43,230 bases of DNA from Salinivibrio socompensis S35 (GTDB taxonomy: Bacteria; Pseudomonadota; Gammaproteobacteria; Enterobacterales; Vibrionaceae). The position numbers and the translations under genes are program-made. Position 1 is the first letter of the stretch, and each line of letters starts with the position of its first letter. The DNA is taken from NCBI RefSeq assembly GCF_000513715.1, contig NZ_AQOD01000024.1, forward strand, positions 1 to 43,230. The letters are read 5' to 3'. Below are positions 10,362 to 20,172 of the stretch, in pieces. The notes below the pieces were generated by a model, which was given only the letters and a program-made list of their open reading frames with translations, was not told the DNA's origin and made no database searches.

Positions 10362-11993
10362 ATGCGAGATAGATTACCCATTATAAAAACCAGCAGCTGG
10401 AGCCTGGCTCTGTTGCTGGTTTTACCGATCTTAGCGATCTTTTACACCGCGGTTGGTGATACGGGTGATATTTTTCCTCACCTGTTTCAAACCGTGCTTC
10501 CTACCTATACCTTAAATACCAGTCTGTTAGTGATTGGCGTTGTGTCTATTGCGATCATACTTGGCGTACCGACGGCGTGGATGTTGGCGATGTATCAGGT
10601 GCCTGGCAGCCGACAATTGCAATGGGCGATGGTGCTGCCGCTCGCGATGCCTGGGTATATTATTGGTTATATCTACACGGACTGGTTTGATTATGCGGGG
10701 CCGTTGCAGCGCGCTTTACGCTATGCCTTTGAATGGCAGAGTGTGACCGATTATTGGTTCCCTGATATGCGTACCTTGCCAGGCGCATGCTTTGTTCTCG
10801 CGTTGGTGTTGTACCCCTATATTTATCTGCTGACACGTGCGGCCTTTATGGAGCAAAGTGTCACTTTAACCCATTCCGCCCGCTTGCTGGGTTGTTCTCC
10901 ATTACAGAGCTTTCGCCGCATTTCCTTGCCGCTAGCTCGACCCGCAATCGCAGTGGGTGCGTCGCTGGTGGCGATGGAGGCGTTGGGCGATTTTGGTACG
11001 GTCAACTATTTTGCTGTCAGCACACTGACCACAGCGGTTTATGATACTTGGTTGAGTTATTCAAGCTTAACGGCGGCTGCCAAAATATCAGCAATAATGC
11101 TGGTGGTAATTTTTCTTTTAATCAGTGCCGAGCGTTATGGACGCCGTAAGCAAGCCCAATTTAGTCCCAGCTCAAGCAGTGATGCGATCGAGAAAACACC
11201 ATTGTATGGCTGGCGAAAAGTGGGCGTAGTGGCCTGGTGCTGGGGCCTGTTGTCACTGGCTTTTATCTTACCACTGTTACAGTTGATGATGTACGCATGG
11301 CACTATTATGAAAAAAATGCCGTCAGTGACTTCGCCTCTTTTAGCTATAACAGCTTTTATACCTCGAGTTTGGCGGCTGTCATTGCGGTTGCCATAGCGT
11401 GGACGGTGAATGTCTATCGTCGTCTACGTGGAGACGGCATGAGTGTGACGCCCATGCGTTTGGCGTCAATGGGTTATGCGGTCCCGGGCACCGTCCTGGC
11501 AATTGGGGTGATGCTGGTGCTCACTTGCGGAGATCATTTGATTAATGATGTGGCTAAGGCCTATGACTGGGGACGTCCCGGGTTGCTGTTATCGGGCACC
11601 ATGGTTGCCTTACTGGCGGCATTTGTAGTGCGCTTTAGCGCGGTGGCTATCGGCAGTATTGAATCTAGTATGGCGAAAATCCCCCCATCGCTCGATATGG
11701 CAGCACGAACCATGGGGTGCACAACGACGGGTGTCATTCGCCGAGTGCATCTGCCTTTAATTCGTCGTGGAACCCTCATTGCGATGCTACTTGTGTTTAT
11801 CGAATCAATGAAAGAGCTCAATGCCGCTATTTTATTGCGTCCGTTCAACTTTGAAACATTGGCCACCTATGTGTACAACTTCACCTCTGATGAACACCTA
11901 GAGTACGCGGCACTACCGGCTATTTTACTGGTAGTGGTTGGCTTAGTTCCGCTTATCTTGATTAACCGATCATTGGAGCAGAAATATCAATGA
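10362..11993 (+). CDS. fbpB: Iron(III) ABC transporter, fused permease
   Basis: Inner-membrane permease of 543 residues made of two homologous halves, each with about six helices, as in FbpB/SfuB. The cytoplasmic EAA loops that contact the ATPase are visible in both halves: around ARLLGCSPLQSFRRISLPLA (residues 170-190) and AARTMGCTTTGVIRRVHLPL (about 447-466). The first helix begins at residue 13. The start ATG has only a weak ribosome site after the intercistronic hairpin. The last codon overlaps the fbpC start (ATGA), which indicates translational coupling. Confidence 0.92.
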   Translation: MRDRLPIIKTSSWSLALLLVLPILAIFYTAVGDTGDIFPHLFQTVLPTYTLNTSLLVIGVVSIAIILGVPTAWMLAMYQVPGSRQLQWAMVLPLAMPGYIIGYIYTDWFDYAGPLQRALRYAFEWQSVTDYWFPDMRTLPGACFVLALVLYPYIYLLTRAAFMEQSVTLTHSARLLGCSPLQSFRRISLPLARPAIAVGASLVAMEALGDFGTVNYFAVSTLTTAVYDTWLSYSSLTAAAKISAIMLVVIFLLISAERYGRRKQAQFSPSSSSDAIEKTPLYGWRKVGVVAWCWGLLSLAFILPLLQLMMYAWHYYEKNAVSDFASFSYNSFYTSSLAAVIAVAIAWTVNVYRRLRGDGMSVTPMRLASMGYAVPGTVLAIGVMLVLTCGDHLINDVAKAYDWGRPGLLLSGTMVALLAAFVVRFSAVAIGSIESSMAKIPPSLDMAARTMGCTTTGVIRRVHLPLIRRGTLIAMLLVFIESMKELNAAILLRPFNFETLATYVYNFTSDEHLEYAALPAILLVVVGLVPLILINRSLEQKYQ

Positions 11994-13035
11994 AGTGCGC
12001 CCTGTCGATTAAAAATCTTACCTGCAGTTATAACGGTACGCCTGTCTTAAAAGATTTGTCGTTGCAAGTGGCGCCCGGAGAGATTGTTTGCCTACTCGGT
12101 GCCAGTGGCTGTGGAAAAACGACGTTGTTAAAAGCGATGGCAGGTCTAATGCCGCTATCGGCAGGGACATTATCGATCGGTTGTACAGTCATGGATAACG
12201 AGCAGCACTCGGTGCCCCCTGAACAGCGTAATATCGGAATGATCTTTCAAGATTATGCGCTTTTTCCTCATCTGACTGTCGCAGAGAATATTGGGTTTGG
12301 GCTTTCACAGTTAGCGGCGCAAGCACGCGCCAATAAAGTGGCAGACATGCTCAAGTTGGTGCATTTGACTGACCTTGGGGAGCGTTATCCTCACCAGTTA
12401 TCCGGGGGTCAACAGCAACGAGTAGCGATTGCACGTGCACTGGCGTATGAGCCCGATCTGTTATTATTGGATGAGCCTTTTTCTAACATCGACACCCAAG
12501 TGCGGCATGATTTAATTGAAGAAATTCGCCGTATCTTTAAGTCTCAAGGGGTTACCGCGATTTTAGTCACACACAGTCGTGAAGAAGCGTTTGCGTTTGC
12601 GGATAAATTAGCCGTGATGAATCAAGGCCTTATTGAACAGTTTGGCAATACCACAGAGGTGTACTACCAGCCGCTAGCCGCTTTGTGGCAGATTTTCTTG
12701 GTCAAGGATCGTATGTCCCGGTGACCGTGTCCGAGCAAGAACAAATGCAGACGCCACTGGGTCCTTGGCCTCGACCTGTGCATTGCCATCCAGGCCCGCA
12801 TTGGTGGTTACTCCGTCCGCAATTTTTAAGTATTCGCGCCGATGAGCAGGGAGAAGGGCAGGTATTGTCTCAACAGTTTATGGGTGATAGTAGCCGTTAC
12901 ACCATTGATATTCATGGGCAGAAATTATCGGTTCATGCCAGAGAGCCGTTGTCGGTGGGTGAGAGAGTGCGCTTGAACATTCGTGCTCATGAGCCTGTGT
13001 TGTTCAATGATGGACCGAGCTTTATCGAACATTAA
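11990..13035 (+). CDS. fbpC: Iron(III) ABC transporter, ATP-binding protein (frameshift near 12683)
   Basis: Cytoplasmic ATPase that powers the importer. The N-terminal nucleotide-binding domain has Walker A GASGCGKTT, the Q-loop in MIFQDYALFPH, the signature LSGGQQQR, Walker B LLLLDEPF and the switch histidine in VTHSREE. The C-terminal TOBE-like regulatory region starts at about residue 240. Adding one T to the run at 12682-12684 joins the frames as AAFVADFLGQGS, a conserved transition in this family, and gives 348 residues. The stop lies inside the first unit of a 20-base tandem repeat. Confidence 0.92.
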
Positions 13036-13080
13036 CGCGCTTTATCGATCATTAGCGCGCTTTATCAATCACTCGCGTGC
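13021..13080. repeat. Three tandem copies of a 20-base repeat
   Basis: Units tttatcgaacattaacgcgc, tttatcgatcattagcgcgc and tttatcaatcactcgcgtgc follow each other with no gap. Unit 1 holds the last codons and stop of fbpC, so the array seems to have grown by slippage from the gene's 3' end. Unit 3 has diverged most. Confidence 0.85.
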
Positions 13081-13093
13081 AGTAATGAAGCAT

Positions 13094-13123
13094 TAAAAAA
13101 GCCAACGTGACGTTGGCTTTTTA
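13094..13123. terminator. Bidirectional terminator between fbpC and the HapR-like gene
   Basis: Stem gccaacg / cgttggc (13101-13107 with 13111-13117), loop TGA, with six A before and five T after. Either strand can end here, as expected between convergent genes. Confidence 0.9.
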
Positions 13124-13137
13124 TCGTGCCATGGCGT

Positions 13138-13743
13138 TTAGCCATGCTGGCATAATACATCAATGTAATGCTGGGCCATGGCATTGAGCGCAGCTTTATC
13201 GGGTTGTTGGTGGGCTTGTAAAAAGAGCACGTAGCACACACCTGCTAGCATACTTGCAAGCTCTCTTGGTTGATGACTGTCTGTCATTTCGCCTTTTTCG
13301 ATGCCACGTTCAAACACGTGCTCGAACTGATCAACCGCGTCTCGACTCCCTTTGACAAAGCGTGGCCAAATGTCCTCGCGAATAGACGTACTCCACTCAA
13401 ACCAGACTTTCATCCAGGCTTTATCGGCGAGTGCGGTATCGATGATCTGCGACGTAATACAGTTTAATGCGCCACGCATGGACTGATCTTGTTCGGTACA
13501 TGCACTAATTAATGCGATGAAATGCTTTTCGGTTTGAGCCAGGATTTCTTCGACGAGGTCTTCGCGCGTCGGGAAGTAGTTAAAGACGGTCGCGACGGAA
13601 ACATCGGCCATGTCTGCGATATCTGCGTGTCCAGCGCGGCCAATGCCGCGTTTCGCAAAGACATCTAAGCCACAAGTTAATAACTGCTCTTTACGTCTTT
13701 CGGGCGACAGTCGCGTCCTTGTTCTTTCATTTGATTGAGCCAT
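13138..13743 (-). CDS. hapR: TetR-family quorum-sensing master regulator, LuxR/HapR/LitR group
   Basis: DNA-binding regulator of about 201 residues that in vibrios switches on high-cell-density genes. The N-terminal helix-turn-helix is the family hallmark: GIGRAGHADIADMADVSVA followed by TVFNYFPTREDLVEEIL, nearly identical to V. harveyi LuxR. The segment KVWFEWSTSIREDIWPRFV in the ligand/dimer domain also matches. I start at the ATG at 13743, seven bases after GGCAGG; a TTG five codons earlier is the alternative. It is divergent from hpt, as in Vibrio. In that family expression is controlled by Qrr small RNAs and self-repression; a possible operator is listed. The C-terminus is more divergent than in Vibrio species, so the exact symbol is by analogy. 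Confidence 0.9.
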   Translation of the reverse strand: MAQSNERTRTRLSPERRKEQLLTCGLDVFAKRGIGRAGHADIADMADVSVATVFNYFPTREDLVEEILAQTEKHFIALISACTEQDQSMRGALNCITSQIIDTALADKAWMKVWFEWSTSIREDIWPRFVKGSRDAVDQFEHVFERGIEKGEMTDSHQPRELASMLAGVCYVLFLQAHQQPDKAALNAMAQHYIDVLCQHG

Positions 13744-14089
13744 CCTAAAACCTGCCAACTTATTTTTGGTTTGTACAAATTAATTATTGTTTGTGCTAAC
13801 AATTTTCTTATTAGCGTTATTGAGTTTATACCAGCTGTTTATCGCCTGACAACGGGCGTAAAGCTGATCTAGGCCGTAAAACGGTAATTTTGTCTGCAAA
13901 AAAAGTCATTCATTATTAAAAAGACAGGCATGGATTATTTTTTCTTATCAATCAGTGTGATAACCAACTAGTGTGCGGGTGCAAAGTAGGAAAAACCGCC
14001 TCGCTGGGATCCGCAATCGATTTAGTGCTAGACTATGCCACCTTTGTTAGTGACCTCCCTATCGGGGAGCGATAACCATCGGGGCAGAT
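13744..14089. other. Divergent regulatory region between the HapR-like gene and hpt
   Basis: 346 bases, AT-rich near the regulator gene. It holds an inverted repeat listed separately, and must include both promoters and the leader where Qrr-type small RNAs would bind. I cannot confirm a Qrr pairing site by eye. No open frame here is convincing. Confidence 0.65.
13786..13803. promoter_or_regulatory. Inverted repeat, possible operator of the HapR-like regulator
   Basis: ATTGTT-TGTGCT-AACAAT is a perfect six-base inverted repeat with a six-base centre, about 45 bases before the regulator start. LuxR/HapR proteins bind AT-rich imperfect palindromes and repress themselves in Vibrio. The match to the published consensus is only partial. 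Confidence 0.35.
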
Positions 14090-14620
14090 ATGAAACACAC
14101 CGTTGAAGTGATGATTTCAGAGCAAGACGTACAGGCACGAGTTAAAGCCCTGGGCGCCGAGATCAGCGAACATTATAAAGACTCTTCAGAGCTCGTCTTA
14201 GTCGGGTTGTTACGCGGCTCGTTCGTCTTCATGGCAGATTTATGTCGGGCGATTGATATGCCGCATGCGGTCGACTTTATGACGGCATCCAGTTACGGCA
14301 ATAGCATGGAAAGCACGCGTGATGTGCGTATCCTTAAAGATTTGGATGATGATATCAAAGGAAAAGACATTCTTTTGGTTGAAGACATCATTGATACGGG
14401 AAACACGCTAAGCAAAGTGTGTGAAATTTTATCGCTGCGTGAGCCAAACTCAGTACGTATTTGTACGCTATTGGATAAGCCAGAGCGTCGTGAAGTCGAC
14501 GTCAAAGTGAACTGGCTTGGCTTTACCATTCCAGATGAATTTGTGGTCGGAGTGGGTATTGATTATGCACAAAAATATCGCCACCTTCCGTACGTGGGTA
14601 AAGTGATCCCGCAGGATTAA
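14090..14620 (+). CDS. hpt: Hypoxanthine phosphoribosyltransferase
   Basis: Purine salvage enzyme (176 residues) that joins PRPP to hypoxanthine, and more weakly guanine, to give IMP or GMP. The PRPP-binding loop is [12 protein letters not shown], with the usual acidic pair. The pyrophosphate loop [12 protein letters not shown] and the base-binding end [18 protein letters not shown] agree with the E. coli enzyme. It is divergent from the HapR-like regulator, a conserved vibrio arrangement, and has its own terminator. Confidence 0.96.
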   Translation: MKHTVEVMISEQDVQARVKALGAEISEHYKDSSELVLVGLLRGSFVFMADLCRAIDMPHAVDFMTASSYGNSMESTRDVRILKDLDDDIKGKDILLVEDIIDTGNTLSKVCEILSLREPNSVRICTLLDKPERREVDVKVNWLGFTIPDEFVVGVGIDYAQKYRHLPYVGKVIPQD

Positions 14621-14642
14621 TCCCTCAGCGATTATCATGCTA

Positions 14643-14674
14643 CAAAAAACCGAGCTCAACGCTCGGTTTTTTTA
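14643..14674. terminator. Terminator between hpt and can
   Basis: Stem ccgagc / gctcgg (14650-14655 with 14661-14666), loop TCAAC, six A on the left and seven T on the right. It can serve both converging genes. Confidence 0.9.
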
Positions 14675-14697
14675 ATGAGTTTTTTTGTTCGCTGTCG

Positions 14698-15355
14698 TTA
14701 GTAGGCGGCCGTGTCCTGTGCCAGTTGACACATCGCTGCTTGGTAGTTGATTTCCAGCGACTCTCGGCTGTTCGCCGTCATGCCGAGATCGCGCAAAATA
14801 CCGTCCGTGGTGTCGTAAAACCAGCCATGCACACTGACATCTTGGCCTCGCTCCCACGCGGCGCGCAAAATAGTGGAGTTGCTAAATGATAGACTTGCTC
14901 GGCGACATTGATTTCACATAAACGATTACCACGAGCTTGAGGCGGTAATTGGCTCAGATAGCTTTTGTGCTTGAGGTAAAGGTCACGAATATGCAGCAGC
15001 CAGTTATTAATAAGACCCAATTCGGGGTTTTCAATCGCGGCATGGACCCACCACAGCCATAGTGACCACAAACAATAATGTGCTTTATTTGCAATACATC
15101 CACCGCATATTGCACCACCGACAGGCAGTTTAAATCGGTGTGGATCACTTGGTTGGCCACATTACGGTGGACAAATAGCTCACCGGAGTCTAACCCTGTC
15201 AGCCGCTCTGCGGGTACGCGGCTATCGGCACAACCAATCCATAAGTATTCGGGATGTTGTTCTTTGGCAAGATCGGCAAAAAACTGGGGATCAGTATCAC
15301 GAATATCTTTCGACCAGGCTTTATTATTGGCAAACAACGCTTTTATCTGGGCCAT
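14698..15355 (-). CDS. can: Beta-class carbonic anhydrase (two frameshifts, near 15048 and 14882)
   Basis: Zinc enzyme that interconverts CO2 and bicarbonate. Zinc ligands are visible in [11 protein letters not shown] (Cys and Asp-Arg pair) and in the CGHYGCGG block (His and Cys). Adding one G after GCGG restores [17 protein letters not shown]. Adding another after the segment EQVYHL restores [13 protein letters not shown] and the ending LAQDTAAY with a stop at 14698. The corrected length of 219 residues matches E. coli Can (220). The ATG at 15355 fits the E. coli start; an in-frame GTG lies two codons upstream. It is divergent from two SulP transporters, which suggests a shared role in bicarbonate supply. 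Both breaks are single-base losses from G runs. Confidence 0.93.
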
Positions 15356-15570
15356 ACTCACTCAGTCTGTTAGCAAAGTTATCAATCGGTACTATACCGC
15401 ACTCTCGACGTGTGAAATATACTGAGATCAATATTCATATTTTATTACATCCACCTCCTCATCCAGTGGATCACGCTGTGCATGTTAAAACTACTGCTCG
15501 GATAGGTTAACGCGAGAAAATTCGTATACTGTTAGCTCTATCATAATCTTAACTGCAGTCGAGGTAGTGC

Positions 15571-17227
15571 GTGTTTGATAAAAGACGATTTGCGCAGCTG
15601 TCATTAAAGGGCGATTTATTTGGTGGCGTGACCACCGCGATTATCTCATTACCCTTGGCACTTGCATTTGGAGTTGCCTCGGGTGCTGGCGCTGAAGCCG
15701 GGTTATGGGGCGCGATTTTAGTGGGACTATTCGCGTCGCTATTTGGTGGCTCTTCCGCACTGATTTCAGAGCCCACCGGCCCAATGACGGTGATCATGAC
15801 TGCGGTACTCACCGCCATGATGTCACGTTACCCTGAAGGTGGCCTTGCCATGGGCTTTACCGTGGTGATGATGGCGGGCGCCTTCCAAGTGCTGATAGGC
15901 AGTTTGCGGCTGGGGAAATACGTCACCTTGATGCCGTATAGCGTCGTATCCGGTTTTATGTCGGGGATTGGCGTGATTTTAATCTTGCTCCAACTCGCGC
16001 CGTTGTTAGGTCAAGCGGCGCCATCGGGCGGGGTATTAGGCACCCTCAAGGCTTTACCAGATTTGCTGATGAATGCGCAGCTTAGTGAGATGTTTCTTGG
16101 TGCGCTGACGTTAGGTATTTTGTTTTATTTTCCTGCCAAATACCGTCGTTATATTCCCGCTCAGTTAGTGGCATTGATCAGTATTACGCTGGTTTCGGTG
16201 CTCCTTTTTGATACCGATAGTATTCGTCGTATTGGTGAGATCCCCACCGGGTTTCCCTCATTGGTGGTGCCGCACATCACTGCAGAGCACTTCACGGCCA
16301 TGATTATTGATGCCCTCGTTTTAGGCACTTTGGGATGCATTGATACCTTATTAACGGCGGTGATTGCAGACTCATTGACCCGGCAAGAGCATGACTCCGA
16401 TCGTGAATTGCGTGGTCAAGGCGTAGCGAACATGATAGCGGGCTTGTTTGGCGCATTGCCAGGAGCTGGAGCGACAATGGGTACCGTGGTCAATGTGCAA
16501 GTGGGCGCGCGTTCACCCCTATCAGGCATATTCCGCGCGGCTATTTTGGCGGCCGTAGTATTGGTAGCAGGGGCGCTCACCGCACCGATCCCGATGGCGG
16601 TCCTTGCTGGCATTGCACTCTATGTCGGTTTTAATATTCTTGATTGGAGTTTTCTACATCGCGCCCACAAAATTAGCTTGCAGCAAACAGGGATCATGTA
16701 TGGCGTGATGGCACTGACGGTCTTTGTTGATCTGATTGTCGCGGTGGGCCTGGGGGTCTTTATTGCTAACTTGTTAGTCATTGAACGACTCAGCCGCGAG
16801 CAGGCAAAACAGATACGGGCGATCAGTGATACAGAGGATGATGAAGTGCCGTTGAATGACGAGGAGCGCGCGCTTTTAGATTGCCAGCCATGGCCAAGTT
16901 CTCTTTTTCTACTTATCTGGCCCGATGATTTTTAGTGTCTCCAAAGCCATTGCGCGTCAGCATGCACACATTAATGAATTCCGAGTGATGATCCTCGATT
17001 TAAGTGATGTACCTATGCTGGATATGACCGTGGGGTTGGCACTGGAAAACGCGATTAAAGATGCGCGTGAGGCTGATTGCACTGTGTTTTTACTCTGTCC
17101 ACACGATGAAACGCGAGAGCAGCTTCAGCGCTTACACATTGGCGACTGGGTGCGAGAGGCGCATATCTTTACCACTCGGCAGCCCGCGTTAGAGGCGGCG
17201 AATAGGCTGGTAGAGGTGATGCCGTAA
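15571..17227 (+). CDS. SulP family anion transporter with STAS domain, copy 1 (frameshift near 16888)
   Basis: Inner-membrane transporter of about 551 residues in the SulP/SLC26 family, which moves sulfate or bicarbonate. About 10-14 helices span residues 15-405, with the family blocks SEPTGPMTVIMTAV and LPGAGATMGTVVNVQVG. A cytoplasmic STAS domain follows (about 445-545; MILDLSDVPMLDMTVGLAL). The GTG start at 15571 has GAGG six bases upstream. The two frames join if one C of the CC at 16888-16889 is removed; this gives DCQHGQVLFFY, which aligns without gaps to copy 2 (HSANGKVLFFY). It is divergent from carbonic anhydrase, so bicarbonate is the more likely substrate, but that is inference. 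Confidence 0.88.
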
Positions 17228-17278
17228 CCAGAGGTTTATTTGGTTACACTGGCCCATCTAGCTGTCATGCTCTAGATC

Positions 17279-17320
17279 GCCGCCTGGCTCGAGGCGGCGA
17301 GATGCACACTTCATGCATCT
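17279..17320. promoter_or_regulatory. Pair of adjacent hairpins
   Basis: Stem 1: cgccgcct / aggcggcg (17279-17286 with 17292-17299). Stem 2: agatgca / tgcatct (17300-17306 with 17314-17320). They touch end to end. No T-tract follows, so neither is a normal intrinsic terminator. They could form an RNA processing or stabilising element, or part of an unannotated small RNA. Confidence 0.45.
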
Positions 17321-17457
17321 GTCCTCCAGGCACCCAACAAAAGCGATAGGACGCTAAAGAGGATCACTTAAGTACACTATATTTAGTGAATATTTGCTAC
17401 ATTTCTCATCATTTTGCTCTTTGCGGTTAAAAAGTATCCAGGCGTTTTTCCACCTGA

Positions 17458-17485
17458 TTTGATCTTACGCACATTCCTATATACT
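17458..17485 (+). promoter_or_regulatory. Possible sigma70 promoter of SulP copy 2
   Basis: TTTGAT (17458-17463) and TATACT (17480-17485), 16 bases apart. It would give copy 2 its own start of transcription. Confidence 0.4.
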
Positions 17486-17562
17486 GGCGCGCGCATCGGG
17501 GACCCCCCGTGCCAGTAAGTAAAGCCGTCACGGCCAGTCACTGCAGTCGACGTAAAGGATCA

Positions 17563-19234
17563 ATGGGTTTGAAATTCGAACGGAACTTCAAAGGAAATCT
17601 TGGGAGCCCTGCAACGGGAGTCTGTTTGGTGGGGCACGACCGCGGTCGATTTCGGCTGCCCCTTTCGCTGGCGTTCGGGGTCGCCTCCGGTGCTGGTGCC
17701 GAAGCCGGTATGGTGGGGCGCGATTCTGGTGGGCTTATTTGCCGCCTTATTCGGTGGCTCCTCGACACTGATCTCGGAACCCACGGGACCAATGACCGTG
17801 ATTATGACGGCGGTGTTGACCACTATGGTGTCTCGTTATCCTGAGGGCGGGATGGCGATGGGCTTTACTGTCGTGATGATGGCCGGTTTGTTTCAGGTGA
17901 TTTTGGGCGCGCTCAAGTTGGGAAAGTATGTCACCTTGATGCCCTACAGCGTGATATCTGGCTTTATGTCGGGCATTGGTGTGATCCTTATTATCCTTCA
18001 ACTTCCGCCGTTATTGGGGCAAACCACACCCGAGGGTGGGGTGCTAGGCACGCTGAAGGGGCTACCTGAGTTGATTGTCAATACTCAACAAAGCGAGTTG
18101 TTGCTTGGGTTACTGACATTAGGGATCTTATTCTCGTTTCCCCAGCGCTACCGGCGTTATATGCCTGTACAGTTAGTCGCCTTGGTGATTGTGACCTTGC
18201 TATCTCTATGGTGGTTCGATCTGGATGCGATCCGCCGTATCGGGGTCATTCCTACTGGATTGCCGACCTTAGTGTTGCCGCAGATCAATAGTGAAGTATT
18301 GACAACCATGGTGGTCGATGCCTTGGTGCTGGGAACGCTCGGCTGTATTGATACGCTGCTATCAGCGGTCATTGCTGATTCGTTAACGCGTGAAGAGCAC
18401 GACTCGGATAAGGAGCTGAGAGGGCAAGGGTTAGCCAATATGGTCGCGGGGTTATTTGGTGCGCTACCTGGTGCCGGTGGCACCATGGGCACCGTGGTTA
18501 ATGTACAAGTTGGTGGGCGCTCTCCGCTGTCCGCGATTGTTCGTGCGTTGATTTTAGCGGCCGTGATTTTGGTGGCCGGCTTTCTGACCGAGCCTATCCC
18601 GATGGCCGTCTTAGCTGGGATAGCGATTTATGTCGGCTTTAACATCCTCGACCGCACCTTTATCCAGCGTGCGCATAAAGTTAGTCTACATCAAACCGTG
18701 ATCATGTATGGTGTGATGATACTCACCGTGCTGGTGGATCTCATCGTTGCCGTTGGTGTTGGCGTGTTTATTGCCAACATTATTGCGATTGAGCATCTGA
18801 GCCGCGAGCAAGAAAAACAGGTCAAAGCCATCAGTGATGCCGATGAGGATGATGTGCCGCTCAGCGATATGGAACGATCTTTATTGCACAGTGCGAACGG
18901 AAAAGTGTTGTTTTTCTATCTGTCAGGCCCAATGATATTCAGTGTCTCCAAAGCGATCGCGCGTCAACATAGCAAGATTGAAGAATTTGATGTCATGATC
19001 TTAGACCTCAGTGACGTGCCCATGATTGATATGACCGTCGGCCTGGCGCTTGAAAACGCGATCAAAGATGCGGTTGAAGCCCATTGCCAAGTCTTTTTAC
19101 TTTGTCCCCACCAAAAAACGCGGGATCAGCTTGAACGCTTGCATGTAAAAAACTGGCTAACGGATGATCATACCTTTGATAGCCGTTATGACGCGCTCCG
19201 CGCTGCACATCGAGTAACAGACGGCATGCTTTAA
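17563..19234 (+). CDS. SulP family anion transporter with STAS domain, copy 2 (disrupted 5' end)
   Basis: Paralogue of the preceding gene with the same fold: membrane region, then STAS domain (MILDLSDVPMIDMTVGLAL). From about 17714 to the stop the frame is open and highly similar to copy 1. The start is placed at the ATG at 17563 after AAAGGA. Between 17599 and 17713 the conserved N-terminal residues (LFGG, TTAV, IS, LPLSLAFGVASGAGAEAG, WGAILVGLF) are spread over all three frames, needing about six single-base indels, five of them extra bases. This is either a bad stretch of consensus, perhaps from cross-mapping with copy 1, or a true lesion. Downstream yadG starts 15 bases later, so the genes may be co-transcribed. 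Confidence 0.8.
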
Positions 19235-19248
19235 AAGAACGGGAGCTT

Positions 19249-20172
19249 ATGAAAGCCATCGAAATTAAGGATCTCGTTAAAACGTACGGATCCAGTGTTA
19301 AGGCGTTAAAAGGGGTATCGCTCTCTGTCGAGGAGGGCGATTTTTATGCGCTGTTAGGGCCAAATGGGGCGGGTAAATCCACCACCATTGGCATATTGAG
19401 TTCTCTAGTCAATAAAACCCAAGGGCAGGTAAGCATTTTTGGCTACGATTTGGACACACAAAAGGTCGAAGCGAAAAAACAAATTGGCCTCGTCCCGCAA
19501 GAGTTCAACTTTAATCAATTTGAGAAAGTCGAACAGATTGTGGTGAATCAAGCCGGTTACTACGGTGTGCCGCGTGCACAGGCCAAAGAACGTGCAAAAA
19601 AATATCTCTCACAGCTGGATTTGTGGGACAAACGGAATGAGCCGGCGCGTAACTTATCGGGGGGATGGAAACGTCGTTTGAATGATCGCCCGTGCGCTGA
19701 TGCACGAGCCGCGCTTGTTGATTTTGGATGAGCCGACGGCAGGTGTCGATATTGAGTTGCGCCGTTCGATGTGGGATTTCTTAAGCCAAATTAACCGTCA
19801 AGGGATCACCATTATTCTCACTACCCATTACTTGGAAGAAGCCGAAACGCTATGCCGCAATATTGGTATTATTAATCGGGGAGAGCTGGTCGAGGATACG
19901 TCGATGAAGGCATTGTTATCTAAATTGGATGCCGAGACTTTTATTCTCGATTTACAGCCTGGGCACAAGCTCAATGCGCTTAATGGGTGAACTGGCAAAC
20001 CACTGATACGAATACCTTGGAAGTGGAAGTGAGTAAATCAGTCGGCTTAACGCCGGTTTTTGAGCAGCTGTCACAACAGGGGGTGCAAGTATTATCAATG
20101 CGTAATAAGGCCAACCGTTTGGAAGAGTTGTTTGTGACGTTAATTCAGCAAAATGGGGAGGAGCGCGCATGA
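19249..20172 (+). CDS. yadG: ABC transporter ATP-binding protein, YadG type (frameshifts near 19681 and 19986)
   Basis: ATPase of a two-gene ABC-2 exporter whose substrate is not known. It is very close to E. coli YadG: Walker A GPNGAGKST, Q-loop VPQEFNFN, signature LSGG, Walker B LLILDEPTAGVD and switch TTHYLEEAE. One extra A at 19681-19682 and one missing G at 19985-19987 break the frame; corrected length is 307 residues (E. coli 308). A conserved Met appears as Trp (GGWKRR for GGMKRR), which two compensating indels at 19659-19668 would explain. It overlaps yadH by four bases (ATGA). Confidence 0.92.

Larger units (their letters stand above)
17228..17562. other. Gap between the two SulP genes with three hairpins
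   Basis: 335 bases without a gene. It holds gtaacca/tggttac right after the copy 1 stop (17224-17247), and two adjacent hairpins listed separately. A possible promoter for copy 2 is at 17458-17485. The end carries actgcagtcga (17540-17550), the same 11-mer as upstream of copy 1 (15552-15562), which fits a tandem duplication including the leader. Confidence 0.65.
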
